DNA from: Purshia tridentata
Lineage: Eukaryota > Streptophyta > Magnoliopsida > Rosales > Rosaceae
Length of the DNA stretch: 64,000 nt
Assembly (NCBI GenBank): GCA_003254885.1
Contig: QANT01006052.1
Span: 1-64,000, forward strand
Direction: 5' to 3'
The notes beneath the pieces are model-generated. The model had not been told where the DNA came from, made no database searches, and saw only the letters and a list, made by a program, of their open reading frames with translations. A program made the position numbers and the translations under genes. Every line of letters begins with the position of its first letter. The first letter of the stretch is position 1. This document shows, piece by piece, positions 48,006 through 60,918 of the stretch.

Positions 48006-50915
48006 TCAAACAATTGGGCAATTATAAGAGCTGCAAAGACGAAGTAGTTCTGCCTGATTGGTGGGGTCAAGATTCTGGTTGATGATTTGAGGGTATCTGC
48101 CAGGGGAAAGTGCAGAAAGCCTAGCCAATGAAGTTACCAAAAATTCCTTTGGATCCCTTATATCTTTCAGAGGGTCATCCTCTCTCTTCCCAGCATTGTG
48201 AAGACGAACAAAGGTAGCAGAATAACCCACATTTTCTGCGATATCAGGCATTTCTGGATCCTCTTCAACCCTGTCCTGCTCAGACCGTGAAAGAAGGGTC
48301 ACAATGCTATCCAGCATTTTCCCCCAAGCTGCATCGTCCAGAAGGGTTGGAGATTCACATATAAGTCTGGTTGATGCAACTGCAGTCAACTTAGTCTCAA
48401 TGGCTCCTGTAATAAGCTTAAGATAAGGTATCCAAAACTGCACTAAGATAACCTGAAATATGTTGGCCTGAACAGCATTCATTGTATCTGCAAGGTTTCT
48501 AGTTCCATGTTTGACCAGAAAGAGTGACATAAAAATCAAGAGAGACTTGATAAACTTTGCTGTTTGCCTGCTTTGGAGCACTGTGAAAAGGGCACTCCAA
48601 ATGTGACCAATGTAAGACACAACCACACTATAATCAAGGCTCTCAATAACAGTATTCAGCACATAAAAACCTTGATCGTCTGTGCTACGGGCTGAGACAA
48701 GCTTATTGAATATCTCAAGCACCTGTCGCAGCCTCCCCTCTTGGTTGAGCTCATGTGGTGCCTTCTGAAGGAATGCTTGAAGCAAACGAACAAGAGCGGG
48801 GACATTGGAAGCCTTTTTCCATGACTCAGGAGACAAAAGTATCTCAAAAATCTGCATGTAGGGCAATGGAATGGGGGGCTGATTCAACTCAACAAGCTGA
48901 GCCAACAGCTGAAATGCATAAGGAAAGAACTCAGTCACATCTTCACCCAGTATTTTCTGAAGGCTGGGGAAAAGGTTTGTCTCAAAAATCGATATGAGAG
49001 AGGCATCCCTCGCACATGCCCGCTTCACAAGAACAGCCACAGACTCAAAAAGATAGTGGTTAAATACTGGATTCTTAGGGTTTTCACAAGCTTTATTGAG
49101 TATAAGCGTCAACCCATTAATGCAAGGTTCAGCTATCTCACGAGATATGTCTGCAACCCCAAGAACTCGCATAATACACTTCATTACGTATTGATTTTCC
49201 TCGGATTCTGGAACCTTCAAAGCCTCGAAGAGGTTGATCATCAGTACCAGCAGAACTGGAGAAATATCTGCTGAAGTATATCTTGGTCTTCCACCCTCAT
49301 CCTTTACCAGCAAAAGCTTCTCAATACAACTGGCAGCATAAGAGTGCACAACATTCGACTCCGCACGAAGGAACCGAATCAAATCTGGAAAAAATTGTAT
49401 TGTCATAGGCTTTGGAATATGATTCCGGAACATTGTAAAAAACTTCAGTGCACCGGCCTTAAGCATTGGAAACCCATTCACATCCTGACTCTGCAATTCT
49501 GGAACAATTACTGTCCCAAAGAAGTTCTGAACATCAACAAGATCAGTCGAAACAGAAGTACCCCCGGCCTTCTTAGTAGCAAGTGATACAACCAAATATA
49601 TTGCACAGTCCTTATCCTTCCAATTTGCTACTGGGTTTGTAGCAAAAGAGCTTAACAAATTCTGTATCTGCGCAGAAACCAAATTGGTAACCTGTTGTTT
49701 ATAGTTGCTAGCAATCCCTTTAAGAAGTTCACATGCGATCCTCCTCCTGGTATCAAGATCACTACCTTCCATATCCCTCCTAATGTACTCGATATAGTTC
49801 ATTTCAAACAGCTCCTCATCCTCATCCCTCAACCTCACATTAGGGATCACAATGCCCTGACAAATCTGTGGTATCACTCCGTCACCAGCAAACAGACTAT
49901 GATGCACACTTGTGCTAACAGTGGTCAAGAACTTAATAGCTGTAACAGCTAACTGATCGCGGGTAGATGCCTGAGAGACATTCCCTAATAAATTCCACAC
50001 CGCAGATGCAAAACCATTTAAGTAAGTTTGAAACTCTTCCTCATTCTTCTCCATATAAAGGTTAATATTCTCACACACCGCTGCACGCAACTCATCAACT
50101 AGCGCAAGCCCATCAGCACTACTCTCCAGCGCTGGATAACTAGTGGTTAAATATTTCTTAAACTCTGTCATCCACTCATTCATATGGTCCTCAAAAAACT
50201 CAGGTAATTCTTGGAAATTCAAGGAGTAGAAAATCCTACAACACAATCTCTGAGATTCAAACAGCGGTTTCAGTGCCGCAGCAGACCCGCCACCGGAATT
50301 GGCAGCCGAGTCGATCAAATTAGCGGTTTTTACAAAAATCTCCAAAAGGGGTGCGGCGAAATTGTCCAAACAGTATTTCAAATCAAGAAAAAGTTCATTG
50401 CTCTTGTACGAGTACCGAAATTTCTTAAAAATAGAGTTGGCAGTGCCGAGAATACCGTTAATGGAGGCGTAGTCTCCGGCGAGGGAAGCCTTCTGGAGGT
50501 TAGAGACGAGCTCGGGGAGCAAAGCGGGCCAGAGCTTGGGGAAATCGTGCTTACCGATGAGGGCGAGGGCTTCGCTGAGCTGGCCCTGGATTCTGGAGGT
50601 GGAGGAGAGCATGAGGGAGACGATGAGGGCTTTGATCTGGTCCTTCTCGGCGTCGGGAATGAAGGGCTCGTCGGAAGATGCGGCGTTAGCCCATCGGGCC
50701 TTGAGGTGGTTTTTGAAGTTGACGGAGGCTGCCTGGCGGATCTGGTCGTCGACGGAGGGCTCAGCGACGAGGCGGAGAACGGCGAGGCCGTAATTGGGGT
50801 GGAGGGAGGCATCGGCGAGAGACGTCTCGGCGTGGCGGCGAGGCTCTGGGGCCGGAGAGAGGGTGTTGAGGAAGCACTGGGAGAGAAACTGGAGGGTTTC
50901 GGCGTTCCACTCCAT
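48006..50915 (-). CDS. CAS: Exportin-2 (CAS/CSE1), importin-alpha re-exporter
   Basis: A single uninterrupted frame of 969 residues, close to the usual length of about 970. The protein recycles importin-alpha from the nucleus to the cytoplasm as a trimer with RanGTP. The N-terminal importin-beta-like region starts [20 protein letters not shown], with [20 protein letters not shown] at about 29-48 and [11 protein letters not shown] at about 65-75. The rest is a HEAT-repeat solenoid containing [20 protein letters not shown], a well-known CSE1 segment, and an NCPIV C-terminus. The start is the first ATG and fits the family N-terminus exactly. The first 500 bp are strongly GC-rich compared with the rest of the gene, which produces long spurious open frames on the opposite strand. 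Absence of introns contrasts with the neighbours and, as I recall, is shared with Arabidopsis AT2G46520. Two telo-box motifs lie in the leader. Confidence 0.97.
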   Translation of the reverse strand: MEWNAETLQFLSQCFLNTLSPAPEPRRHAETSLADASLHPNYGLAVLRLVAEPSVDDQIRQAASVNFKNHLKARWANAASSDEPFIPDAEKDQIKALIVSLMLSSTSRIQGQLSEALALIGKHDFPKLWPALLPELVSNLQKASLAGDYASINGILGTANSIFKKFRYSYKSNELFLDLKYCLDNFAAPLLEIFVKTANLIDSAANSGGGSAAALKPLFESQRLCCRIFYSLNFQELPEFFEDHMNEWMTEFKKYLTTSYPALESSADGLALVDELRAAVCENINLYMEKNEEEFQTYLNGFASAVWNLLGNVSQASTRDQLAVTAIKFLTTVSTSVHHSLFAGDGVIPQICQGIVIPNVRLRDEDEELFEMNYIEYIRRDMEGSDLDTRRRIACELLKGIASNYKQQVTNLVSAQIQNLLSSFATNPVANWKDKDCAIYLVVSLATKKAGGTSVSTDLVDVQNFFGTVIVPELQSQDVNGFPMLKAGALKFFTMFRNHIPKPMTIQFFPDLIRFLRAESNVVHSYAASCIEKLLLVKDEGGRPRYTSADISPVLLVLMINLFEALKVPESEENQYVMKCIMRVLGVADISREIAEPCINGLTLILNKACENPKNPVFNHYLFESVAVLVKRACARDASLISIFETNLFPSLQKILGEDVTEFFPYAFQLLAQLVELNQPPIPLPYMQIFEILLSPESWKKASNVPALVRLLQAFLQKAPHELNQEGRLRQVLEIFNKLVSARSTDDQGFYVLNTVIESLDYSVVVSYIGHIWSALFTVLQSRQTAKFIKSLLIFMSLFLVKHGTRNLADTMNAVQANIFQVILVQFWIPYLKLITGAIETKLTAVASTRLICESPTLLDDAAWGKMLDSIVTLLSRSEQDRVEEDPEMPDIAENVGYSATFVRLHNAGKREDDPLKDIRDPKEFLVTSLARLSALSPGRYPQIINQNLDPTNQAELLRLCSSYNCPIV

Positions 50916-50998
50916 TGGGTATTTGATTATAGCTTTTGCTCTCTCTCTTCCTCTCTTCTCTATCGCACACTCTGTACGAGGGTTTTGGGTGCACGGAC

Positions 50999-51047
50999 TA
51001 GGGTTTTGCTCACTCTTCTCTGCTAGACTGCTACTGGACTAGGGTTT
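50999..51047 (-). promoter_or_regulatory. Two telo-box motifs in the XPO2 leader
   Basis: AAACCCTA on the minus strand occurs at 50999-51006 and 51040-51047, 84-132 bp upstream of the XPO2 ATG. Telo-boxes are common in promoters and leaders of plant genes expressed in dividing cells, such as those for translation and nuclear transport, which fits XPO2. The motif is seen directly; the role is inferred. Confidence 0.65.
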
Positions 51048-52774
51048 TTGCGTAAATAACTCAAAAAGAGTCAAGTTTGGCGAGAGAGGGAAAATCCGAA
51101 AACGAAGAATTTCGGGGATTTTAATTTCGGGATTTTAATCCGGAACCGACCATGAATTAACGCTGGGAAGCTTGGGATGACAATTTATGCTACGGGATCA
51201 AACACACGTGGCTTTTTTCCTTTTTTTTCCCGTCGTTGGTGTCTTATCAAGTGGGCTTAAACTTTGGGCCTGGCGAATCTTATTGTGTAATCAACAGAGG
51301 TGGCAAGGCCCAAGCAGGTCATTGCCTCCTCTACAAAAGTGGGCTACAAACTTGTATCGTGGTTGAGCTTTTGGTCCTTAAAGATGGTCTCAGTTGACAG
51401 CCTATTTGGTGATCAACAAATTCGGCCAAGAAGAAACTTGGACTTGCATAACTCACTTTTCAAATGAGCCTCAGCTTAAGATAACCCATTGCTTGGCAAA
51501 TTGTCAGAAACTTCATTGGGCCAAAATATATTGCCCATCTAAATGGGCGGTAAGGGTCTATATTGTTGGTTTTCAAACTTTGTTTAACTTCTTTTTCAAT
51601 TACATTAGAAGAAAGCAAACCATTAACTTATCATAATTCTAACTTATTTTCTCACCTACCCTCATCACTTAGGCTAAACCAAATAACTACACCCTTGTTT
51701 AATTTCCCTTCTTATATAAAACACTACCAAAGTCTTTCAACCACTGCCCAAACAAACAATGAACATGAGTTTAATTATCATTTTTACCTGGTTCCCTCTC
51801 TCTCCCTTTGACTTTAGACCACTTTTTCTTTTAAACAAATAACCATAGTGAAAAACACTCTAATTTGTATCACACATCCAAATAAGATTCCATTATATTA
51901 ATGACATAGATTGACAATATAACAATATAGAATATGTCAAATTATCAGATAAATACGGCAATGATGAATGAATGAACTACAAGATATTCCACAAATAATG
52001 AGACATGTATATTACAATTAACTATCATTTTCCCTCTCACATCTCCTCTTTAACAATGGGGTCATCTGCCCACATATGAGTTGGGAATAGGTCCAATTAC
52101 ATACCATTCCAGGGCCATGCTTAAAATTAAAACAGTGACATAGACTCCTCAATTTCCCTCCACATCTTTATTTTTCAAGAATTTCCTCACGTGTAACATT
52201 TGGTATCTACTTCTGTGGTGTCTAACATAAGAACAGAAATGACTAGTACTACCCAACAAAATCATTAATGTATACCCTCCCACTTGTTCATAACATGTCT
52301 CCTTGGCTCCTTGCAATATATATATATACTTTTACAAATCCTCACACTAACTTTTACATGGATCTTCTTTCATATATACTTCACTGTTTCATTTTAATTG
52401 TCTCCAAAAAACTTACTATATATATGCTCTACCTGATAAAGGCACACAGTGGATCATTCAACAGTGAAAATTAAAATATATACCATGCATGCATGATGTT
52501 CATTCAATCACCATGAAGCAGTTCAAAATATCAACAGCCTTTGATCCACTCATAACTTCATAAGATAAGCTTATATGCTTAGGCTGTCCGGTAAAATTAA
52601 TGTGCAGAAAGCTGGGAAGTAGGACCCATCTCCTTAATTCAAATATTTGTCATATGTTGCGGCAGTGAACTTTATTCATAGGATCTAGGTTATTTTTTTC
52701 GTTTTGTTTTTGTTTAACTTTTAATTGTAGTTATGTATTTGCTAGCTATCTAAGAATATGGAGCAAAAAATAAA

Positions 52775-52820
52775 ATGGATTCATACCATTTTTTTTGTTG
52801 CCCGATGGATTCGTATCATT
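52775..52820. repeat. T-tract micro-insertion flanked by 16-bp direct repeats (locus D)
   Basis: atggattcataccatt (52775-52790) and atggattcgtatcatt (52805-52820) match at 14 of 16, both differences being transitions. The 14-bp insert is ttttttgttgcccg. Confidence 0.75.
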
Positions 52821-54141
52821 TTTAAACGTGAGTAAAATTATATAATTTTTAAATTTATATTATATGATTAGGATGTAAATTAATAAAAACTAGAAAAGTA
52901 GAGATTCTAAATTTTTATTTATTGGTCTCGTTTGGTACATAAGATAGTATTAGATAAGATAATTGGTTAAATTCATATATATTTATGGAAAAACATAAAT
53001 AACATGTTCTAACTTTAAAGAACAATAAGTTTTCTCTATGATTAGTCATCTTAATACATGTTATAACTTTAAGTTATAAATTTTTTTTAATACATATGAA
53101 TTTAATCATTTACCATATCCAATACTATTTTTATACATTAAATAAAACTATATTGTGTATAGTGTACATTTCTTAATTATCTCCATCGATATTATGCTGT
53201 AAGTAGCTGGTGGGTTGACACGAAATGATGCATGCCAAGTTGAGTTTATTGAAAGCTCCAAAAGAAGGAAAATGTTAGATATTGAAATTTGCGGCCAAAA
53301 ATGAAACACACAAAATTAAGTGACGAGTGCAAGCACAAAACTTGCACATATAGCGGCCACGATTTGGATTGAGACATTTCCCATACGATATTAACACATA
53401 CAACAAAGGCCTGGTGGTCCAACTGTGACTGTGGACTGTGGACTCATTGTATATGCATTTTGCAGTAAAGGGTATAGTTTTAAAAATCGAATCTTGTTTA
53501 GGTCCTTTCATGTTTGGTGCAGAGAGAAAGAACTAATCCATTGCCTAATTAGAAAATGTACGAAAGCAGCCTCTTTTTCAGACAATTAAAACAAAAACTC
53601 TAATATCAAGATGTACGGGACACACTGACACGTAAACCCCATCTGCATAAATATATATATGCATGTGTATCAGAAATTAATTGAGCAACGTTTAAAAAAT
53701 TTGGCAACATCTAACATGGAAATTGGGAAAGATCGAGAGCACGAAAGCAACCCAACGAATCACATCACTGACGCTAGGGTATAATATTTCCCGAAGCATC
53801 TCAATGATTAAGAACAGTAAATAATTGGTGACGTACCAAATATCTTAGCTCATTCAGTAAATTACCAAATTTCATAAAGTGCGATACAGATATGGGCATG
53901 CATGGCTTCATATATAGAATGAGATCTTTCGGGGATTGCCCTTTATATTTCACATGCATTTATGTATTGACAATGGCCATTGCTACCTTCAATCTCTCTT
54001 GTGTCGTTTTTCTTTTGACCTATAATATCTACTTTATAATACCTTTCAAGTCGGTTAATTGTAACATATTAAATATAAATTTTGATCCAAATTGAGAATC
54101 TCGTAATAATGAAAGAACATTTACATATAAATAATGTCACA

Positions 54142-54200
54142 ATATTGCATTATGTTGTATTTTTATTTTATCAGAGCACCCATATTGCATTGTATTGAAT
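54142..54200. repeat. T-rich micro-insertion flanked by diverged 19-bp direct repeats (locus G)
   Basis: Copies at 54142-54160 and 54182-54200 begin atattgcatt and match at about 16 of 19. The 21-bp spacer starts ttttattttatcag and ends agcaccc. This is an older-looking member of the same class. Confidence 0.6.
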
Positions 54201-55887
54201 TTGTTCCCTTTTTTATTTTACAATATTAAAATATCTATTGAAAGAGATCAAATTTGATGGGGCTGGTCTGCTTAACGTGTACCACGAAAAATTGCTTATT
54301 CATTTGTTTCCATATTATATAATATATATATATATATATAGCATCGATCCTGATCTTCAGGCACCCATCAATTAATCGGCTAAAGTTGCGGGCCTAATTC
54401 AAAATGAAACCATCAACATTGAATTTAAAGTAGGAACAAATCATTTTCATTCATGTATGGCGATGATTATGCTTAATTATACCCACAATCCCTTGTCTTG
54501 TTCCTTAAAATTGAAGTATTCCATCAACCTCTTCAACCTGTTGACGCATACTTCAAATCACTAATATTTCTCTAATTCTGGATGCAAATAGAAGATTTAT
54601 TAATACTGTCTCACAACCGAATATTCGGACGCTGATTTTTTTTTTTTGGAAAAAAAAAGGTTGAGAAGACTGATTATAGATTGAGTTTCATCCAAGAAGT
54701 TACATCACGTTTCAATATGTCGCGCCAAAGTATGAGCAGCAACATTACAAACCAGAAAATTGTTGACAGAAATCACGTGATGCGCTCAAAAGGCCACATG
54801 TGCTCTCACGTTACTCAATATAAATTGTCCACGTATTAGGCTTAAATGATGCCACAAGTGTGGGAACGTGTTGATAGAATTCCCACATTGAAAGTTTGAG
54901 GGCCTTGTTAGTGGCTTATAAGAATTTGGGCTACTCCTCCCATAAATAATTGGTTTTAGAATGAATATCTAGATTCCTTCAAAAACATACCAAAAAAAAA
55001 AAATAAAAGAAATTTTCACACCAAGTCATCATGTATAGATCTCAAACACTAAATCAAAGACCAACATATCATCATTGTGTAATTATGGATGTTCGTGACG
55101 TATGAGCACATGTAGCCATTTAGCACAAAACACGGGTTTGATACCATGAAAAAATCTATCTCAAAATTAATTGGCATTAAAAAGAGTAGCTCAAATTCTT
55201 ATAAATTACTATGCATGTGCTCACATTTTCAATGTTAGATCGATCTTTCTCTCAAAAGTTCGAACACTATCTCGCATATATTAGTCACTTGCAGCTTAAA
55301 TCCCATTAAGAAAACCTCTCCTTCAATAATGCATTATTCTATTACTGCAAGTACTTCTAAGAGATATGTTATAAGGCTATTTTACATATAATATATATAT
55401 GAACTCACATATAACATGATGTGAAATATTTTCGGCAAGTTCCTAGCAAAATCAAGTCCTATAATCCTCAAAAGTACAAAGGCACAAAAAATTATTAAAA
55501 CCTCCATTTTAATTTTCCATAAATCAATTTAACATTATGAGCATATATGTATAAAACAAGCTTAATTAAGTTTTATGATGGCGAATTGGTGATGATGAAA
55601 AAAGCTTAATTTGTGATAATCATAATATATCAACCAATAACTAAACCCATGCAGAAGATTAATTGTCAGATTATAATTAAGGGTGTCACATATTAATTAA
55701 TTTGTGATCATAATTCAAACTGCTAACAAAATAAATAAGTACATATATTAATTACATAAGAGTGACATAAAACCTAGCTATATATATATATATATCCACC
55801 TAATTAAGTTGGTATACATAAATATGAAGCATACGCATACCAACCACACGGTCCACACATTAAAAATTTATTTTTAATTATGATGAA

Positions 55888-56484
55888 TCAGAGACATGCC
55901 ATGCCCATAAATTGCTGTAGTACTGGAGCCTCTCCCTCTGGCCATGCCACTGCATCACCGGAAAAACTAGTACTACTCCAACCACAAGAATAATTCCAAT
56001 AACACCCATTATTACTATTCATGAGCTCAGGCAATTCAATCTCACCCCAAAAATCATCACAGCCGTCCGATCCATGATGATGATGATGATTACCACTTTT
56101 CTTGGTAATATTTGACTTCATTGTATGTGCTGCCTTGGCCGCTGCTGCCTGAATGTCCCTAGCCGAGCACGTGGGGGGACTCGGCAGCTGCTCGACCTCG
56201 TCGGGGAAGTTCAGCTGTGCTTTTCGGCCTTTTAGGCAGAAGGCGGCGACGTCGTAGGCCTTGGCTGCCATCTCAGGCACCGGGAAAGACCCTAACCAAA
56301 TGCGTGACTTCTTGCGTGGTTCCCGGATTTCCGACACCCATTTGCCCCACCGCCGCTTCCTCACGCCTCGGTACACCGGGTGGCGGGTACCGCCGCCATG
56401 CTGCGAGTCCTCTTTTTGGTGGTTTTGGGTGGTGGTGGTGGTGGTAGTGCTGAGGTCATCTTCAGTGTATGGTGGTTGCTCCAT
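55888..56484 (-). CDS. AP2/ERF transcription factor, DREB subfamily (group III/A-4, TINY-like)
   Basis: Intronless, 198 residues. The single AP2/ERF domain spans about residues 36-96. It has [19 protein letters not shown], with the valine and glutamate at AP2 positions 14 and 19 that mark DREB rather than ERF factors. [20 protein letters not shown] follows, then [28 protein letters not shown] after the domain is typical of group III. The C-terminal half is acidic around [12 protein letters not shown], a likely activation region, but a classic LWSF end is absent (it ends QQFMGMACL). Two homopeptides are encoded by triplet repeats: seven threonines near residues 13-19 and a histidine run near residues 135-139. 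The factor should bind DRE/CRT (CCGAC) sites in stress or growth-control genes. It is not part of the Arabidopsis-like block. The exact orthologue is not assigned. Confidence 0.95.
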   Translation of the reverse strand: MEQPPYTEDDLSTTTTTTTQNHQKEDSQHGGGTRHPVYRGVRKRRWGKWVSEIREPRKKSRIWLGSFPVPEMAAKAYDVAAFCLKGRKAQLNFPDEVEQLPSPPTCSARDIQAAAAKAAHTMKSNITKKSGNHHHHHGSDGCDDFWGEIELPELMNSNNGCYWNYSCGWSSTSFSGDAVAWPEGEAPVLQQFMGMACL

Positions 56485-56517
56485 TTACATTACCCTTTGG
56501 CTTGGACTGCCATCACA

Positions 56518-56525
56518 TATTTATA
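56518..56525 (-). promoter_or_regulatory. TATA box of the ERF gene
   Basis: TATAAATA on the minus strand lies 33-41 bp upstream of the ERF ATG. If used, transcription would begin within a few bases of the ATG and leave a very short leader; otherwise a more distal element is used. Confidence 0.5.
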
Positions 56526-59500
56526 ATTGATTTAACTGTCTAGGCCTTGGCCTTATAAGTTGTAACGACCAAGTAATTTACTAATATACCCTTGCCCGAT
56601 AAAATAATTTACTAATAGTACTCTCTCCTCCAAGTGATTGTGATAGGAGGGTTGGGGTTCAACTGATCTGAGGGTTACATGATTAAATGCATGATTAATT
56701 GGATATTAATTACCATACGATCAAAAACGCCCCTGTGACAAAGAAAAGTAAAACTAATTATGACAAGAAGGATAACCTTTTGGGTTCCAAGAACTTCATC
56801 AACTACCAAAAGGTCATGCACTATACAACAACAATATTGGCTTATCCACGTAATTCCACCCATATTGTTGGTCCCAAATGAAATATTGGTTGTGATTTCT
56901 ACAGCCAATACCACCCTTAAGCTATAGTACGTTCTTTCTATCCTTGATATCTGTCTCCTACGAGGAGTGGTGGAAGATTGTCTTAAGGGCACCAAGGTAA
57001 TGACCAACCTACCCTTTTTAGCTAGCAATATCATTATCAAATGCTCAAAGGCTAGCTATTGCTTTTTAATTTGTTGTAGGTCTTGTGGGTTTTGGCCGGT
57101 CCACACATCACATGGTGCACGAGATTTCGGTGATTCTTCTAGCTTTTGTCTCTTCCTTTTTTATGGGCGTTTTGGTGTGTGATTTTTTTGCATGATATGT
57201 TGGTAGGTTTATAACTTTGGTGTGTGTTTGATATAGACGTACATAAGGCCCATGCCCCATCCATGAAGGGCGGTTCTCTAATTGGCCTCTACTTAGATGA
57301 TGAGTTTCATAAGGAACCCTGGATTACTTTTTCATTCAATCATTATTATGATAATGATACATGTATTGTGATAACGAAAAGTGCATGAATGATATAATAA
57401 ATTGCATTGAAGAAGAAAAATTCAAAAGGCAAAGGGAAAAGAAAAGAAAATAAGGTTTCGTAATCAAATCACTCAAAAAAAAAAAAAAATCACGTACTTT
57501 GAATAAATTGCTACTTTGTCATCAAAAGTAAAAAAACTAAAACCCCTATAATTTGTATGAAGAGATACGATTATACCTATTATTTCTCCATCCAAACTAT
57601 CAAAAAGGAACCATTTTTAATAGTGACTTTCATACATATAGTCATTTCACTATAAAACAACCATTAAATAAAAAAAGTCGTTAGCTTATCCTTTTTCATC
57701 AAGTTGTTCTATTAAAATCAAAGTTCAAGTAACTTTCACTTAAATTTTCTAGGAAACCACTCAAATATTCCAAATCTGTTTCAACAGATAAGAAAATTAG
57801 CAACACGTACATGTAAAACAAAAACACAAACAAAAACAAACAAAAAATAGAAAAAAAAAACAAAATATGCAATACACTAATCAATTAATTAAAAGAATCT
57901 TTAGAAAGAGAGACGCACTCCTCTTCAAAATATTGTTGCACATGTTGGAAAGTTTCTGCCAAGAAAATCTTATCTGTACCACATCACCGTTATTCAGGTC
58001 TTCATTAAGAGAGCTAAGCCAGATCTAGTTACCAACAATTATTGAATGTATATATCATTAATTATAATTTGGGGGTGTATTATATATTTACCCTCCAAAA
58101 CTAGTTTCATAAACTCCTCCCATGTACGAGTGCATGAGAAGTGTGGAAAACTAAAATTTTGGAGTGCATTAATCATGTTATTCAATTCCCTAAAACATAT
58201 ATATATATAGTTAAATGTTTTTGCCAAAGAAGCTATATGTATACCAATTAATGTACTCTCTCTTCCTCATGCGTACAATTTATGGATGGTGTGTGACTAT
58301 CAACTAATATATATTTGCTTAGCAAGTGAAGCCTTTCAATTCATAATGGCACAACTATATATGAATTGCTGGCCTCTTGTTTACCACTCCCCAATATTCA
58401 CCATAATTGTTCTAGTGTTAGCAATAATAAGAACAATATCTCACATTTAAAAAATATGATGTTGGCCTGCTGGGTATAGTAGTAGGTGTTGAGCTTCTCC
58501 ATCATTTTGTCAATTAATTTTAGGTTAAATTAATTGGCAAAGACATTGTTATTGTACATGTGATTCAAAAGCATCGAATGAGGCCCGTTCCAAATTCAAA
58601 GGAAACCGAAGCATGTGATGTTTATTGAGACCCGAGAGAGTATTTGGGCCCAAATCTAAACATGGGCCTAGAATCCATGGGTCAGATCAAGTACACAGAG
58701 CACCTGTTTTTGACAAATCTGTGGTTCAGGTCAGATCAGTGGGATTGATGCTTGTTTGCCTCAAAAATCGAGCTTTTGAATTTTAGGAAGAGAGTGAGAT
58801 GATGAAACCTGAGCGATAACTCCAAGCTCTGTATGTTTCTTGTCTATGATTCATTAATTAGAGACACAAAGATCACAATCCATCCAAATCCAATCTAGCC
58901 AAAAATGCTGACAGACTCACTGACACTTCTCTGCAGCATACTCTTTTTTTACAGCTAATTCAATTATAATAAGGGCTCATTTTTCAATCAAACAAAGATC
59001 TGATTTAAATAAGTGTTCACAATATGTTTTGGACAAAAAAGTTTCAAGTGGGATTTCGGCCTAAATGAATTGCTGCCTGCCAAAATAAATATAGGTCTAT
59101 AATCTATTACAATTTTGCTATTCAAAAGACAGGTGTTGTTTTATCTTAAGCTATTATTTTTTAAAAAAAATAAGATTTTATTCGTGTTTTAGAGCCCAAA
59201 ATGACATGTTCAAATTTTGACAATATTTTAATAAATAGGCCCACCCTCCTAGCACACCACCACTTTCATGGTAATTACTAATAATAGTCTAATACTGCCA
59301 GAAAAATAAAATTTAAAAATAAATGTTGGTTTTGATTTTGAAGGATGATAATGAAGACAAGCAGAGGTACATTATTGTGATAATGGATGCATATAAAACT
59401 CTTGCGTGAATAACAAGTTTTGCACACCTTATAAGATGCAGATGATGTGAGAAAGTTTAGTTCAATCCCAATATTCAATTCTGTGTTTTGTCCTTGATTG

Positions 59501-60887
59501 TAACAATTGGAAACATAAATGCTTTTATGCAAATTATTAGAAGACAGCATGTGTACCACTTTTTTTTCTACCTAATATTTTAAAAGGTCGCTGGATCTGA
59601 ATGTCACATGAAATATGGTAATTGCATGCATGCTCCACATGACAATCTAAGCTCAATGTGGAGTTAAAAAAATAATTATTACACATAACGATATTATAGT
59701 ATCACTATATAATGTAATTAATTTATATATTATAATATTATAAACAAAGAATTTAGGTTTAGATGTATGGTTAAAAACATTTTTAGTTCCATTGTTTTAC
59801 TTTAAAAACATATGAGACCGGTTTCGATGGTTTTAAAATTTTATAATTGGTTTCTGTGTTTTATATTTTTTGCAACACGAGAATAGTTTAACAAACTTAA
59901 AATTTCACTTTTTGTTTAAAAATCAAATTGAATGTTACTTACATAATTTTTTATCATCTTTTAATAAAACTTGTGAGTTATTTAGTTTTAATTTTAGAAA
60001 TATTTCATTTAGGTTATAACTTATAAAATATTCTTAAATTACAAACAATATAAACACATGACCAAATAAAGAATTGATTTTTCATAGATATAACAGCAAA
60101 TGCGACATAAGCGGAACGTGCAAAGTTTATGAAAATTGAATGTTAAAGTCACACGCGATGCATGTTCTACACGTGCAGATCGATCTTTCAATTACGTTAT
60201 GAGCACTTATGAGATATGTCAGCCATTAAGTTATTCAAACCACCCACGTGCTTTGCACCTTCCACCTTCACTGCCCTTTATTAGGTGCGTACGTGACTGC
60301 GTGCCCCAACTAAAGAATTTGACTATCTCCATGCACAAGCTTTAGCCTTTTACTCCCTTCTAGCATATGTAGCTAGCTCACAGCATTTTGATTCTCTCAC
60401 TTTTATATATAATATATAACATTTGTTTGGTTACCGAGAAAAAAAGAGATTATGTACAAACACAATACAACATCTGAGTACAGCAAAGGTGTCACCTCAA
60501 TACGAATATTTTTTTATTTAAAAATTATAAAATTTTAATATAGGACAAAATATTATCATTAATATTCAAGCAAATTACACGTAAATTAAGGATGTTAAAC
60601 AATGTAAGATGACATCAATTCTAGTTCTTGGATGAGATTCTGTTTATTGATCGATGTTTCTATAATATTATTGGATCGATGATTAAAGCATTGAGATATT
60701 TAAATGTTTTTAAACGATCAAAATTTAGCGTTTTGTCCTAACTGCTAACATTATTTGTCATTTACCTGACCATCTCCTTGACCATCTCCAGTTCTCCACT
60801 AGTATATATAAAATCCAAACATCTTCGCTTCTTTACATTTTACTATTATGTTATGGGCTATAAATAATAGTGCTTATAGTTGTATTA

Positions 60888-60918
60888 ATATATATATATA
60901 TATATCTCTCTCTCTCTC
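60888..60918. repeat. Compound TA/TC microsatellite
   Basis: About 8 TA units are followed directly by 7 TC units in gene-free DNA. Confidence 0.95.

Larger units (their letters stand above)
50916..55887. other. Intergenic region between XPO2 and the ERF gene
   Basis: The first 150 bases are the XPO2 leader and promoter. Elsewhere no coding exon is supported. The region includes direct-repeat insertions near 52.8 and 54.2 kb, a TA repeat near 54318-54341, a T-tract/A-tract insertion near 54636-54660 and, at the right end, the likely ERF 3' UTR. Confidence 0.6.

Noticed and set aside
50211-51026. 271-codon open frame on the plus strand opposite the XPO2 start
   Set aside because: It is the mirror of the GC-rich first 500 bp of the XPO2 coding frame. 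It has no known motif, low complexity and no independent support.
54628-54676. T-tract/A-tract block with 'ctgatt' on both sides as another micro-insertion
   Set aside because: Only 6 bp match exactly and the longer alignment has several mismatches; possible but not counted.
56675-57040. 121-codon minus-strand frame upstream of the ERF gene
   Set aside because: It shows no recognisable domain, low-complexity hydrophobic composition and no splice partners; probably chance.
57460-57500. A-tract with 'aatcac' on both sides as another micro-insertion
   Set aside because: The flanking match is only about 6 bp, too short to separate from chance.
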